Shown here in pieces: positions 1 through 5,816 of a stretch of 5,816 bases of DNA. Where the stretch lies: positions 1 through 5,816 of the forward strand of contig DLYX01000392.1 in the NCBI GenBank assembly GCA_003447545.1, given 5' to 3'. The notes below the pieces were generated by a model. It made no database searches. It was not told the DNA's origin and was given only the letters and a program-made list of their open reading frames with translations. Each line of letters begins with the position of its first letter. Position 1 is the first letter of the stretch. The DNA comes from Deltaproteobacteria bacterium. Lineage in GTDB: Bacteria > Desulfobacterota > Binatia > UBA12015. A program made the translations under genes and the position numbers.

Positions 1-402
1 ATCATGAAGGCCGTCGGTGAAACCTTTATCGAGGTTGCTGATTACGCGAGATGGGCCGCGCAACAAGGGTTTCCCTCCCAGAGTGAAGATGAATTTCAGC
101 TCTGGCCCTCTGCGTCAAACTACCATTATTTTGCACTAGGCTTTAGTCGGGCCACAGCCCCCGATCAGCTTTTTGATTTTAGCCAAGCGGGTGCAACTCT
201 TAAGACCGCAGCAGAGTTCGCTTTTGGAAGTTTGGAAATCCAGTGGTCTGAGGACCTTAAGACTTGGAGCCGGGTCCCAGCTGAAGCAATGGCCAGCGGA
301 AGGAGTGCTATCACCTATCTAGATTCTCTCACCGACCCTCCGATCGTTAAGATGGACCGGGCGAAGCGCTACCTCCGAATTATCCGGGTAGATACGCCCT
401 AG
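1..402 (+). CDS. C-terminal fragment of a probable exported protein with a verrucomicrobial-type tail module (5' end off window)
   Basis: The frame is open to the left edge (codon ATC at 1-3) and ends at TAG 400-402. The ATG at 4 is therefore probably an internal methionine, and 133 residues of a longer protein are seen. Counting from that Met, the pattern is Y14..RW, GFPSQ at 22-26, a YFALGF segment near 42-47, an 'SEDLKTWSRV' strand at 82-91 and a terminal 'RYLRI' at 122-126. This order matches the C-terminal tail of the sulfatase at the other end of the window (GFPGQ, NLFEYKFGTNP, SSDLIDWSRI, LFLRI). Such tails occur on many exported verrucomicrobial enzymes; their function is not established. 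The acidic DxDxDG loop expected between GFPxQ and the Y-LG segment is replaced here by a stretch containing WPSASN. The catalytic or main domain is not visible, so no function is assigned. The next gene on this strand begins about 196 bp downstream. Confidence 0.7.
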   Translation: MMKAVGETFIEVADYARWAAQQGFPSQSEDEFQLWPSASNYHYFALGFSRATAPDQLFDFSQAGATLKTAAEFAFGSLEIQWSEDLKTWSRVPAEAMASGRSAITYLDSLTDPPIVKMDRAKRYLRIIRVDTP

Positions 403-462
403 GTAATTACTGGTCTTAGCCTCAAGCCCCTCCAAAATGGGAACCTGTATTAACTCAAGAAT

Positions 463-490
463 TTGTTTTAGGGAAATAATCCACTATCAT
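463..490 (+). promoter_or_regulatory. Weak sigma70-like promoter candidate upstream of the PSCyt/DUF1501 pair
   Basis: TTGTTT at 463-468 (3 of 6 matches to TTGACA) and TATCAT at 485-490 (5 of 6 to TATAAT) are separated by 16 bp in the AT-rich gap after the first gene. Initiation near 497 would give a leader of roughly 100 nt before the ATG at 599. It is the best -10/-35 pair I see in the gap, but AT-rich DNA yields such matches by chance and the -35 match is poor. It is offered only as a candidate for the two-gene unit downstream. Confidence 0.2.
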
Positions 491-552
491 CGGGATCTCT
501 TCAGGACCTTTGAGTAAATTTAAGCTCGGAATGGGTCGTGGAGACAATAATA

Positions 553-562
553 GGGGGAGTTG
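553..562 (+). promoter_or_regulatory. Purine run GGGGGAG abutting a TTG codon; bears on the start choice of the PSCyt gene
   Basis: GGGGGAG (553-559) resembles a Shine-Dalgarno sequence but touches the in-frame TTG at 560-562 with no spacer, which is too close for normal use with that codon. It is about 39 nt from the ATG at 599, which is too far. An in-frame TAG at 551-553 bounds the frame, so only TTG 560 and ATG 599 are plausible starts. No Shine-Dalgarno sequence is seen just before 599, which is not unusual in PVC bacteria. ATG 599 is preferred because it gives a cleaner signal peptide. Confidence 0.25.
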
Positions 563-598
563 CTTGTAATTTCCCACATCTTACTACGTTTCCTTATC

Positions 599-2704
599 AT
601 GGCCACGCCTCCTAAATGCGTCCTCGGATTCCTTCTCTTTATTTCTGGTATCCCGCTGGTCCCTGCTGCGGAAAATTTTTCGTCCGGCAGCCTAGAATTT
701 TTCGAGAAGAAAATCAGGCCTGTCCTCGCAGAACATTGCTACAAATGTCACTCCTCCAACTCGAAAAAGCTCAAAGCTTCTCTCTACCTCGATAACCGTG
801 CTGGTTTCCTCAAAGGCGGGGATACCGGTCCAGCTATCGTCCCCGGTGACCCCGAAAAGTCGCTTCTCATTGAAGTGATCCGCTACACGGACACCGACAT
901 GGAAATGCCGCCTAAATCAAAACTACCGGATGCCGTCATCGCCGATTTTGAAACTTGGGTCAAAAACGGAGCAGCCTGGCCGGCAGGAGAAGCTTCCGCG
1001 GCCAAACACAACGCCAAAGACTTCGACCTCGCAAAACGCAAGTCGGAGCATTGGAGCTGGAAGCCTCTCGCTCCAGCTCCCCGAGCTCCAGGCTTCATCG
1101 ATGATCTCATTGGCAAAAAGCTCAAGGACGCAAAACTCCGCCCCGCTCCCCATGCTGAACCTGTCACCCTTCTCCGACGTCTGACCTTCGACCTCACCGG
1201 CCTACCTCCAACGGTCGAAGAAATCGAACGCTTCGAGAAAGACATTGTTACCGATCTAGATACAGCCATCGCGTCAACCGTCGATCGTCTCCTCGACTCC
1301 CCTCACTTCGGCGAACGCTGGGGTCGTCACTGGCTCGATGTCGCACGATTTGGCGAGAGTGATGGAATCCTCACCGTAAATGAGGACAAAGTGCGGGGGG
1401 ATGCTTGGAAGTACCGGGATGCGATCATCCGCGCCGTCAATGCAGATTTACCCTTCGATCAGTTTGTGCGCTACCAGCTGAGTGGGGGATCGGATCCGGA
1501 CTACGAGGCCCTGAAACAGTTCATCCATCTGGGGACGCAACTGCAGAACAACGCCGACCCGAACGACAAGATGTTCCACCGTCTCGATGACATGGTGGCG
1601 ACCACTGGCAGTGCCTTTCTGGCAACCACTTTCGGTTGCGCGCGCTGTCACGATCATCCAGTCGATCCGATGACGACCAAAGAATACTATCAGTTCACAG
1701 CCATCTTTTTTGATCAGTTTAAACAGGAGGCGAAGGCGTCGAAGAAGCGCATTGCGCTGCGCATCACCGAGCCACAGGTATTGAAAAAAGGGAGCTGGCT
1801 CACCCCGGGTGAAACAGTCGAACCCGGGTATCTCCGGATCATGATGAGGAAGCCTGCCGACTATTGGCAAAAGGATGCGCCCTCGAAGCTCGAAGCGCTG
1901 GCAAGTTGGATCACTGACGTCGAACACGGTGCCGGAAAGCAACTCGCACGGGTGATTGTGAATCGTCTCTGGCACCACCACTTCGGCCGCGGAATCGTCG
2001 CCACTCCGAACGATTTCGGTGAGCTTGGCGCGCGGCCGTCCCATCCGAAGTTGCTCAACTGGCTAGCCGAGGAGTTGATCAAAAACGGTTGGCATCTGAA
2101 ACACATCCACCGCCTGATTCTGACCAGCACGACCTATCGGCAGGGCGCCGCGACAGATCCGGCAGCCCTCGCTCTCGATGCTGACAACCAGTGGCTGTGG
2201 CAGCGTCGGCCGCTGAGATTGGAAGCCGAAATCATCCGCGATCGACTCCTAAGTGTCGCCGGTGTTTTGAAGCCAAAAATGTTAGGCCCGAGCCTCTCAA
2301 TTGGAGCTTACAAGAAGCCTGTTGAGGACACCCCGGACAAGTGGCGGCGCTCGGTTTATCTTCAAACCCATCGCACCGTGCGGCACCCGACATTGAGCCT
2401 CTTTGATCCTCCCGACAGCGAACGCAGCACTGGGAGTCGCAACACGGGCACGTCGACGGAGGGTGCTCTGTTCACACTCAATTCCCCGCTTGTGTGGGAT
2501 CTTGCCGGACACTTTGCGCAGCGTGTCCAGAGTGAGGTCGGTGATGATCCGACCGCGCAGGTCAGGCGGGCGTATCAGCTCGCCTTGTCCCGTCCACCGC
2601 GAGAGGATGAATCCGACTTCTCCGTAACAGTAATCCAGAACGGGACGCTGACCGATTTTTGCCATGTCCTCCTCGGCTTGAACGAATTTATCTATGTCCA
2701 GTAG
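599..2704 (+). CDS. Exported PSCyt1-PSCyt2 (DUF1549)-PSD1 (DUF1553) domain protein, cytochrome-c-like
   Basis: This is a 701-residue protein starting at ATG 599; TTG 560 is an alternative adding 13 residues. The N-terminus is a Sec-type signal: MATPPK, a hydrophobic core at about 7-21, and a likely cut after Ala24 (PAA/EN). PSCyt1 spans about 34-110, with the heme-c motif CYKCH at 47-51 and a candidate distal Met ligand in MPP at 103-105. PSCyt2/DUF1549 spans about 166-371, with FDLTGLPPT (197-205), GERWGRHWLDVARF (238-251) and a second CxxCH in GCARCHDHP (346-354). PSD1/DUF1553 spans about 431-701, with ARVIVNRLWHHHFGRGIV (450-467), RLEAEIIRDRLLSVAG (540-555), DPPDSERSTGSRNTGT (603-618) and the terminal LNEF.IYV-like end. 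The linker between DUF1549 and DUF1553 is short, so the protein sits at the small end of a family often larger. It should be periplasmic or surface-located with at least one covalent heme. The family's reaction is unknown; redox or glycan-related roles are inferred. It overlaps the DUF1501 gene. Confidence 0.93.
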   Translation: MATPPKCVLGFLLFISGIPLVPAAENFSSGSLEFFEKKIRPVLAEHCYKCHSSNSKKLKASLYLDNRAGFLKGGDTGPAIVPGDPEKSLLIEVIRYTDTDMEMPPKSKLPDAVIADFETWVKNGAAWPAGEASAAKHNAKDFDLAKRKSEHWSWKPLAPAPRAPGFIDDLIGKKLKDAKLRPAPHAEPVTLLRRLTFDLTGLPPTVEEIERFEKDIVTDLDTAIASTVDRLLDSPHFGERWGRHWLDVARFGESDGILTVNEDKVRGDAWKYRDAIIRAVNADLPFDQFVRYQLSGGSDPDYEALKQFIHLGTQLQNNADPNDKMFHRLDDMVATTGSAFLATTFGCARCHDHPVDPMTTKEYYQFTAIFFDQFKQEAKASKKRIALRITEPQVLKKGSWLTPGETVEPGYLRIMMRKPADYWQKDAPSKLEALASWITDVEHGAGKQLARVIVNRLWHHHFGRGIVATPNDFGELGARPSHPKLLNWLAEELIKNGWHLKHIHRLILTSTTYRQGAATDPAALALDADNQWLWQRRPLRLEAEIIRDRLLSVAGVLKPKMLGPSLSIGAYKKPVEDTPDKWRRSVYLQTHRTVRHPTLSLFDPPDSERSTGSRNTGTSTEGALFTLNSPLVWDLAGHFAQRVQSEVGDDPTAQVRRAYQLALSRPPREDESDFSVTVIQNGTLTDFCHVLLGLNEFIYVQ

Positions 2705-4109
2705 CTCCATCGACCGCCGCCAATTCTTGCACCAATTCGGTCTGAGTAGCATCGCGCTTAACTCACTCCTACTCGCCGAAAATCAGCAAGGCGTGTTGGC
2801 CCCGATGAGCCCCCACATTCGTCCACGGGCGAAGAACGTAATCTTCCTGTTCATGTGCGGCGGTGCCAGCCACCTCGAGACTTTCGACCACAAGCCGACC
2901 CTGAAACGCTTCGCGGGAAAAAAGGCTTCCGAAGTTTTTAGCGCGAAGGAATTGGCTGGATTCAATCCGGAAAAGAGCTTCGAGGGCTCGCAGATCCTGC
3001 CCTCGGTTTTCGATTTTGCGCAGCACGGCCAATCAGGAGCCTGGGTCAGCGAGATTTATCCAAAGCTCACCGAAGTGGTGGATGAGATTTGTTTTCTAAA
3101 ATCAGTGCACACTGATTCCGCGATCCATTCGGTCGGCGAACAACTGATGCACACCGGCCACAACCGGCCTGGGTTCCCGAGCCTCGGCTCATGGTTGACC
3201 TACGGACTGGGGAGCGAACGCCACAATCTCCCAGCCTACGTCGTGATGAAAGACGGTGTCTCCACGGCAGGCGATGGCGTTTTCCAGCAAGGGATGTTGC
3301 CCGGACGTCATCAGGCTGCGATCGCACGAGTGGAGCATGGGAAATCATCGTTCCCGCACCTCAGCCCGAGAAAAGGAATGAGTGACGCGCAGCAAACCGA
3401 GCACCTGGCGGCGATCAACCGACTGAATCGGTTGCACCGCGATCGCCACCTTGGGCAGCCGGATCTTGATGGGCGCGTCGAGACGCTCAAGATGGCCTTC
3501 GATCTCCAAAAAACAGCCCCTCAAGTTTTCGACCTATCGAAGGAGTCGCGCAGCACTCTCGAACTCTATGGGGACAATCAATTCTCGCGACACTGCCTAA
3601 CGGCGCGCCGACTGGTCGAGAACGGAGTCCGTTTTGTCGAAATCCTCGATGGGGCAACCGGACGAAAATGGGACGCCCATGGAAACCGAGGTGGCTTGAT
3701 CGACAACCATCGCAAAAACGCCGCGCGCACCGATCAGGGCATCACCGCGCTGATTAAGGATCTAAAGTCGCGCGGTCTGCTCGACGAAACGCTCGTTGTC
3801 TGGGCCACCGAATTTGGTCGCACTCCCTTCGAGGAGGCCAACAAGGAGAAGAAGATCGGCCGCGGTCATCATCACAAAGGATTCACCCTCTGGATGGCTG
3901 GCGGTGGCGTGAAGGGCGGTTTGAGCTACGGGGCTACCGATCAGCTCGGGATGCATGCGGAGGAGAATCCGGTCAGCTACCACGATTTCCACGCGACAAT
4001 CCTGCATCTCTTAGGTCTGGACCACAAGCGACTCACATTTCGACACAATAGCCGCGAGGTGAGACTGACGGACGTATTTGGAAACGTGGTTCACGAAATT
4101 ATGGCCTAA
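2694..4109 (+). CDS. DUF1501 family protein with twin-arginine signal (alkaline phosphatase/sulfatase-like fold)
   Basis: This is a 471-residue protein. ATG 2694 lies inside the end of the PSCyt gene (11-nt overlap, other frame) and no clear Shine-Dalgarno sequence precedes it, which suggests translational coupling. The N-terminus has DRRQFLHQFG (7-16), a twin-arginine (Tat) motif, followed by a weakly hydrophobic stretch to about 28, so folded export is expected. Family hallmarks in order are AKNVIFLFMCGGASHLETFD (46-65), HTGHNRPGFPSLGSW (153-167), DLSKES (280-285), CLTARRLVENGVRFVEI (301-317), WDAHGN (326-331), WATEFGRTP (370-378), GRGHHHKGFTLWMAGGGVKGG (from 389), and a closing HDFHATILHLLGLDHKRLT (430-448) then LTDVFG. 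The His/Asp-rich motifs resemble metal-binding positions of the alkaline phosphatase superfamily, to which DUF1501 has been related; the substrate is unknown. The length is normal for the family and the gene appears intact. Its usual partner is a DUF1549/DUF1553 protein, as here. Confidence 0.94.
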   Translation: MSSSSIDRRQFLHQFGLSSIALNSLLLAENQQGVLAPMSPHIRPRAKNVIFLFMCGGASHLETFDHKPTLKRFAGKKASEVFSAKELAGFNPEKSFEGSQILPSVFDFAQHGQSGAWVSEIYPKLTEVVDEICFLKSVHTDSAIHSVGEQLMHTGHNRPGFPSLGSWLTYGLGSERHNLPAYVVMKDGVSTAGDGVFQQGMLPGRHQAAIARVEHGKSSFPHLSPRKGMSDAQQTEHLAAINRLNRLHRDRHLGQPDLDGRVETLKMAFDLQKTAPQVFDLSKESRSTLELYGDNQFSRHCLTARRLVENGVRFVEILDGATGRKWDAHGNRGGLIDNHRKNAARTDQGITALIKDLKSRGLLDETLVVWATEFGRTPFEEANKEKKIGRGHHHKGFTLWMAGGGVKGGLSYGATDQLGMHAEENPVSYHDFHATILHLLGLDHKRLTFRHNSREVRLTDVFGNVVHEIMA

Positions 4110-4169
4110 AATTTGACTGCTAGGAATTTGCTTCTGGCGGAAAGGCCGTGAAGAGCGGAATTGGTTGGC

Positions 4170-4190
4170 GAGGCGCTAATCGTTCGCCTT
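4170..4190 (+). terminator. Weak hairpin after the DUF1501 gene (candidate terminator, first of two)
   Basis: AGGCG (4171-4175) pairs with CGCCT (4185-4189) around a 9-nt loop, and G4170-T4190 could add a wobble pair. An alternative register GGCGA (4167-4171)/TCGCC (4184-4188) competes. It is followed by an A/T-rich stretch (TAGAAATTATAGTTTTAA) rather than a clean T run. It lies about 60 bp past the DUF1501 stop, in the gap between convergent genes. A 5-bp stem is marginal and could be chance. Confidence 0.2.
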
Positions 4191-4226
4191 AGAAATTATA
4201 GTTTTAATGTCATAGCGATTTATTGA

Positions 4227-4249
4227 AGGGATTAGGCCTTCCCTATTTT
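4227..4249 (+). terminator. Weak hairpin plus ATTTT (candidate terminator for the PSCyt/DUF1501 unit, second of two)
   Basis: AGGGA (4227-4231) pairs with TCCCT (4240-4244) around an 8-nt loop, followed at once by ATTTT (4245-4249). The T run lies on the plus-strand side, so it would serve the DUF1501 transcript and not the convergent sulfatase, whose side of the hairpin lacks a T run. The stem is only 5 bp and the T run only four, so this is a weak candidate, though it is the better placed of the two. Confidence 0.27.
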
Positions 4250-4327
4250 CTATCGCGAACAATAAGGGACTTTGGAATTCCATTAGCATCAGAGCGTTTT
4301 CAGAAAAGCGTAAAGGTCCGCCAACTC

Positions 4328-5816
4328 CTACTCGGCTTGAATACGCAGGAATAGCCGCGACAGCCCAACGCTCGGCACGCGCACCGAGCGGAGTGTGGCA
4401 TTGCCAATCTGCTCGCCGTCCTCGCCGGCACCAATACCAATTCTCGACCAGTCGATCAGATCGCTGGAGGCCATCGGCATCAGCGAAACATCAATCCGAT
4501 CAAGCACCTCCGGGTATCGGATGTGCAAGCCCAATGAATCCTGGTAAACACCGATCTCTGGCGAGTCTGCCACCAAGGGGTTAGTTCCGAATTTGTATTC
4601 AAACAGATTGATCCATCCGTCCGCATCAGGGTCAAGTTCGTCGTCGAGCACCGTCTCCAACTGACCGGGGAATCCGTGTGCATCGCGCCACTCGACATAA
4701 GTGTCCGGAAACTCCACAGGAGCATCGACAGCTGGTCGCTTCCAGCCATCACCGGAGCGCGCGGCATTATCGTCATTGAGACACTGCGCCAGCTCCGCGA
4801 CGATATCGGCATAGGCAGAATCTTCTATCAAGTTCACCGTCTCGCCGGGGTCGGAAACGTAGTCGTAAAGTTCGCGGTGCTCTGGCGAGACCCCAATGAT
4901 TTCGTCGAAGTCGAGCGTGCTGTCGCTCGAAGTTGTGCGCCACCACTCGGTGTAACGATATCGATCGGTGCGCAGACTGTAGCCCATTCCGGAATCGCTA
5001 TCTGCCACTCCGTCACCGCTGATCGTACGCTGATACTGACTGAACGCTGCCTTCTTCCACGGCTGGTCAGGATCTTCGAGCAGAGGCATCACGGACGTTC
5101 CCTGCAACTTGAATCCCCCAGGCTGAGTCGGAAAGTCGAGGCAACAAATCTCAGCGAGGGTCGGGAACACGTCGACCAGTTCGACCGGGGCAGCGCATGT
5201 CCTTCCAGCGCTCCCAAGGGCGTCCATTCCCGGCGCGCTGATAATCAGCGGCACACGCGTAGCCGCTTCGTAGTTGCTGTGCTTCGACCAGAAACCGTTG
5301 TGATCCCCGAGGTGCCAACCGTGGTCTCCCCAGAGCACGATGACGGTATTGTGCACAATCGAATCAGCCGTGCTAGGATCCCCATCCGGGTTCTCGAGCG
5401 CATCCAAGAGTTTGCCAACCTGCGCATCGGCAAAACTGACACAGGCCATGTAGGCGTGGATCAGATGGCGTGCCTCTGCAGCCGTCGGAACGCCACGAAT
5501 GTCGCTGTAGCTGCTCGGTTCACCGCTGAACGGGGCGGTGAAGGCATTGGTTCCAACCGGAGGTTTTTCCACCCCGGTGTAGCCGTCCAGATCAATCTCC
5601 GACGGGTCGTAGAGATCCCAGTAGCGCTTCGGACACGCGAATGGCAAGTGCGGTTTCTTCAAACCAACCGCAACAAAAAAGCGATTCCCAGCGGCGGCCA
5701 GCTCGCCGATCTTCGCGACTCCAGTCTCAGTATTGGCACCATCACTGTAGTCGTTATCCTCGATTGGATTACCACGACGATCGACCACGCCGGCGTCGGT
5801 AGCGGAGGCACTTCGG
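4328..5816 (-). CDS. Iduronate-2-sulfatase-like S1 sulfatase with C-terminal tail module (N-terminus off window)
   Basis: The frame runs from the right edge to TAG at 4330-4328. About 495 residues are visible; the V codon GTG at 5788-5786 is internal, preceded in frame by RSASATDAG. Counting from that Val, FFVAVGLKKPHLPF (37-50) and WGDHGWHLGDHNGFWSKHSN (153-172) match the iduronate-2-sulfatase branch of the S1 sulfatases. His47, Asp155, His156 and Lys169 correspond to substrate- and calcium-site positions known in human IDS. The HRELYDYVSDPGETVNL segment (304-320) is the usual end of the sulfatase domain. The CxPSR motif that becomes formylglycine should lie in the missing N-terminal part, so activity cannot be judged. 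From about 364 there is an added tail: YVEW, GFPGQ (372-376), the calcium-type loop DPDADGWINLFEY (386-398), SSDLIDWSRI (441-450) and LFLRI (479-483). It probably hydrolyses sulfate esters of a polysaccharide outside the cytoplasm; the exact sugar cannot be told. It converges on the DUF1501 gene. Confidence 0.92.
   Translation of the reverse strand, partial: RSASATDAGVVDRRGNPIEDNDYSDGANTETGVAKIGELAAAGNRFFVAVGLKKPHLPFACPKRYWDLYDPSEIDLDGYTGVEKPPVGTNAFTAPFSGEPSSYSDIRGVPTAAEARHLIHAYMACVSFADAQVGKLLDALENPDGDPSTADSIVHNTVIVLWGDHGWHLGDHNGFWSKHSNYEAATRVPLIISAPGMDALGSAGRTCAAPVELVDVFPTLAEICCLDFPTQPGGFKLQGTSVMPLLEDPDQPWKKAAFSQYQRTISGDGVADSDSGMGYSLRTDRYRYTEWWRTTSSDSTLDFDEIIGVSPEHRELYDYVSDPGETVNLIEDSAYADIVAELAQCLNDDNAARSGDGWKRPAVDAPVEFPDTYVEWRDAHGFPGQLETVLDDELDPDADGWINLFEYKFGTNPLVADSPEIGVYQDSLGLHIRYPEVLDRIDVSLMPMASSDLIDWSRIGIGAGEDGEQIGNATLRSVRVPSVGLSRLFLRIQAE
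4331..4699 (-). other. C-terminal tail module of the sulfatase, with calcium-type loop
   Basis: This stretch encodes roughly the last 123 residues, beyond the sulfatase domain. It contains D-x-D-x-D-G with a following N and E (D386, D388, D390, N394, E397, counting from the Val codon at 5788), the pattern of a calcium-binding loop of the dockerin/thrombospondin type-3 kind. A strand-rich segment with S-x-DL-x-x-WSR follows and a short hydrophobic end closes the protein. There is no membrane anchor or PEP-CTERM-like ending. Comparable tails are frequent on exported verrucomicrobial proteins; a role in stability, surface retention or secretion is inference. A related tail ends the leftmost gene of the window. 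Confidence 0.6.

Noticed and set aside
4..6. ATG as the true start of the left gene
   Set aside because: The frame is open to the left edge, the product has no signal peptide, and it begins inside a module that is normally C-terminal.
403..410. Palindrome GTAATTAC just after the first gene
   Set aside because: An 8-bp AT-rich palindrome in an AT-rich gap is expected by chance; no second copy or operator context was seen.
883..1269. 128-codon minus-strand frame rich in Arg and Ser
   Set aside because: It is a shadow of the PSCyt gene; the low-complexity RRRRR and Ser runs reflect complementary codons and not a real protein.
1448..2044. 198-codon open frame on the minus strand
   Set aside because: It lies entirely antisense to the well-supported DUF1549/DUF1553 gene, its translation shows no recognisable family motif, and long antisense frames are common in GC-rich coding DNA.
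2297..2752. 151-codon minus-strand frame spanning the PSCyt/DUF1501 junction
   Set aside because: It is antisense to two conserved genes, with no family signature and no plausible promoter or ribosome site noted.
4190..4220. AT-rich TTATAG/TTTTAAT stretch as a promoter
   Set aside because: It lies between convergent genes with no supported downstream frame on either strand.
4294..4310. GCGTTTTCAGAAAAGCG as a terminator hairpin for the sulfatase gene
   Set aside because: Only TTTT/AAAA can pair, across a 3-nt loop; the flanking GCG arms face GCG and give G-G and C-C mismatches, so there is no stable stem.
5786..5788. GTG as the start of the sulfatase gene
   Set aside because: The frame stays open to the window edge (RSASATDAG precedes it), and a sulfatase must have an N-terminal domain with CxPSR before KPHLPF, so the gene is truncated by the window.

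Overview
The window looks like chromosomal DNA from a member of the Planctomycetota-Verrucomicrobiota (PVC) group, most likely a verrucomicrobial lineage. The assignment rests on gene content. There is a PSCyt1-PSCyt2(DUF1549)-PSD1(DUF1553) protein followed directly by a DUF1501 protein, a pair characteristic of these phyla, next to a secreted-type sulfatase. The two flanking genes also end in a C-terminal module (…GFPxQ…DPDADG…NLxEY…SxDLxxWSR…) that is common in exported verrucomicrobial proteins. Base composition is moderately GC-rich in genes and clearly more AT-rich between them. No alignment was run.

Layout, left to right: (1) 1-402, plus strand, the 3' end of a gene whose main domain lies off the left edge; only the C-terminal module is visible. 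(2) 403-598, an AT-rich gap with one weak promoter candidate. (3) 599-2704, plus strand, an exported cytochrome-c-like PSCyt1/DUF1549/DUF1553 protein. (4) 2694-4109, plus strand, a Tat-signal DUF1501 protein overlapping the previous gene by 11 nt. (5) 4110-4327, an AT-rich gap between convergent genes with two weak hairpins. (6) 4328-5816, minus strand, the C-terminal ~495 residues of an iduronate-2-sulfatase-like S1 sulfatase, cut off at the right edge before its formylglycine motif.

How they may work together: all the complete genes encode envelope or exported proteins. The sulfatase would remove sulfate esters from a polysaccharide. The PSCyt/DUF1501 pair is often found near sulfatases and glycan-degradation genes in PVC genomes, but its biochemical role is not settled. 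A link to sulfated-glycan use is an inference from context. I saw no RNA gene, CRISPR array, insertion sequence or phage gene. The most distinctive points are the same tail module on both flanking genes (with its calcium-loop acidic residues lost in the left copy), a strand-composition change inside the PSCyt gene near 1320-1340, and two CxxCH motifs in the PSCyt protein.
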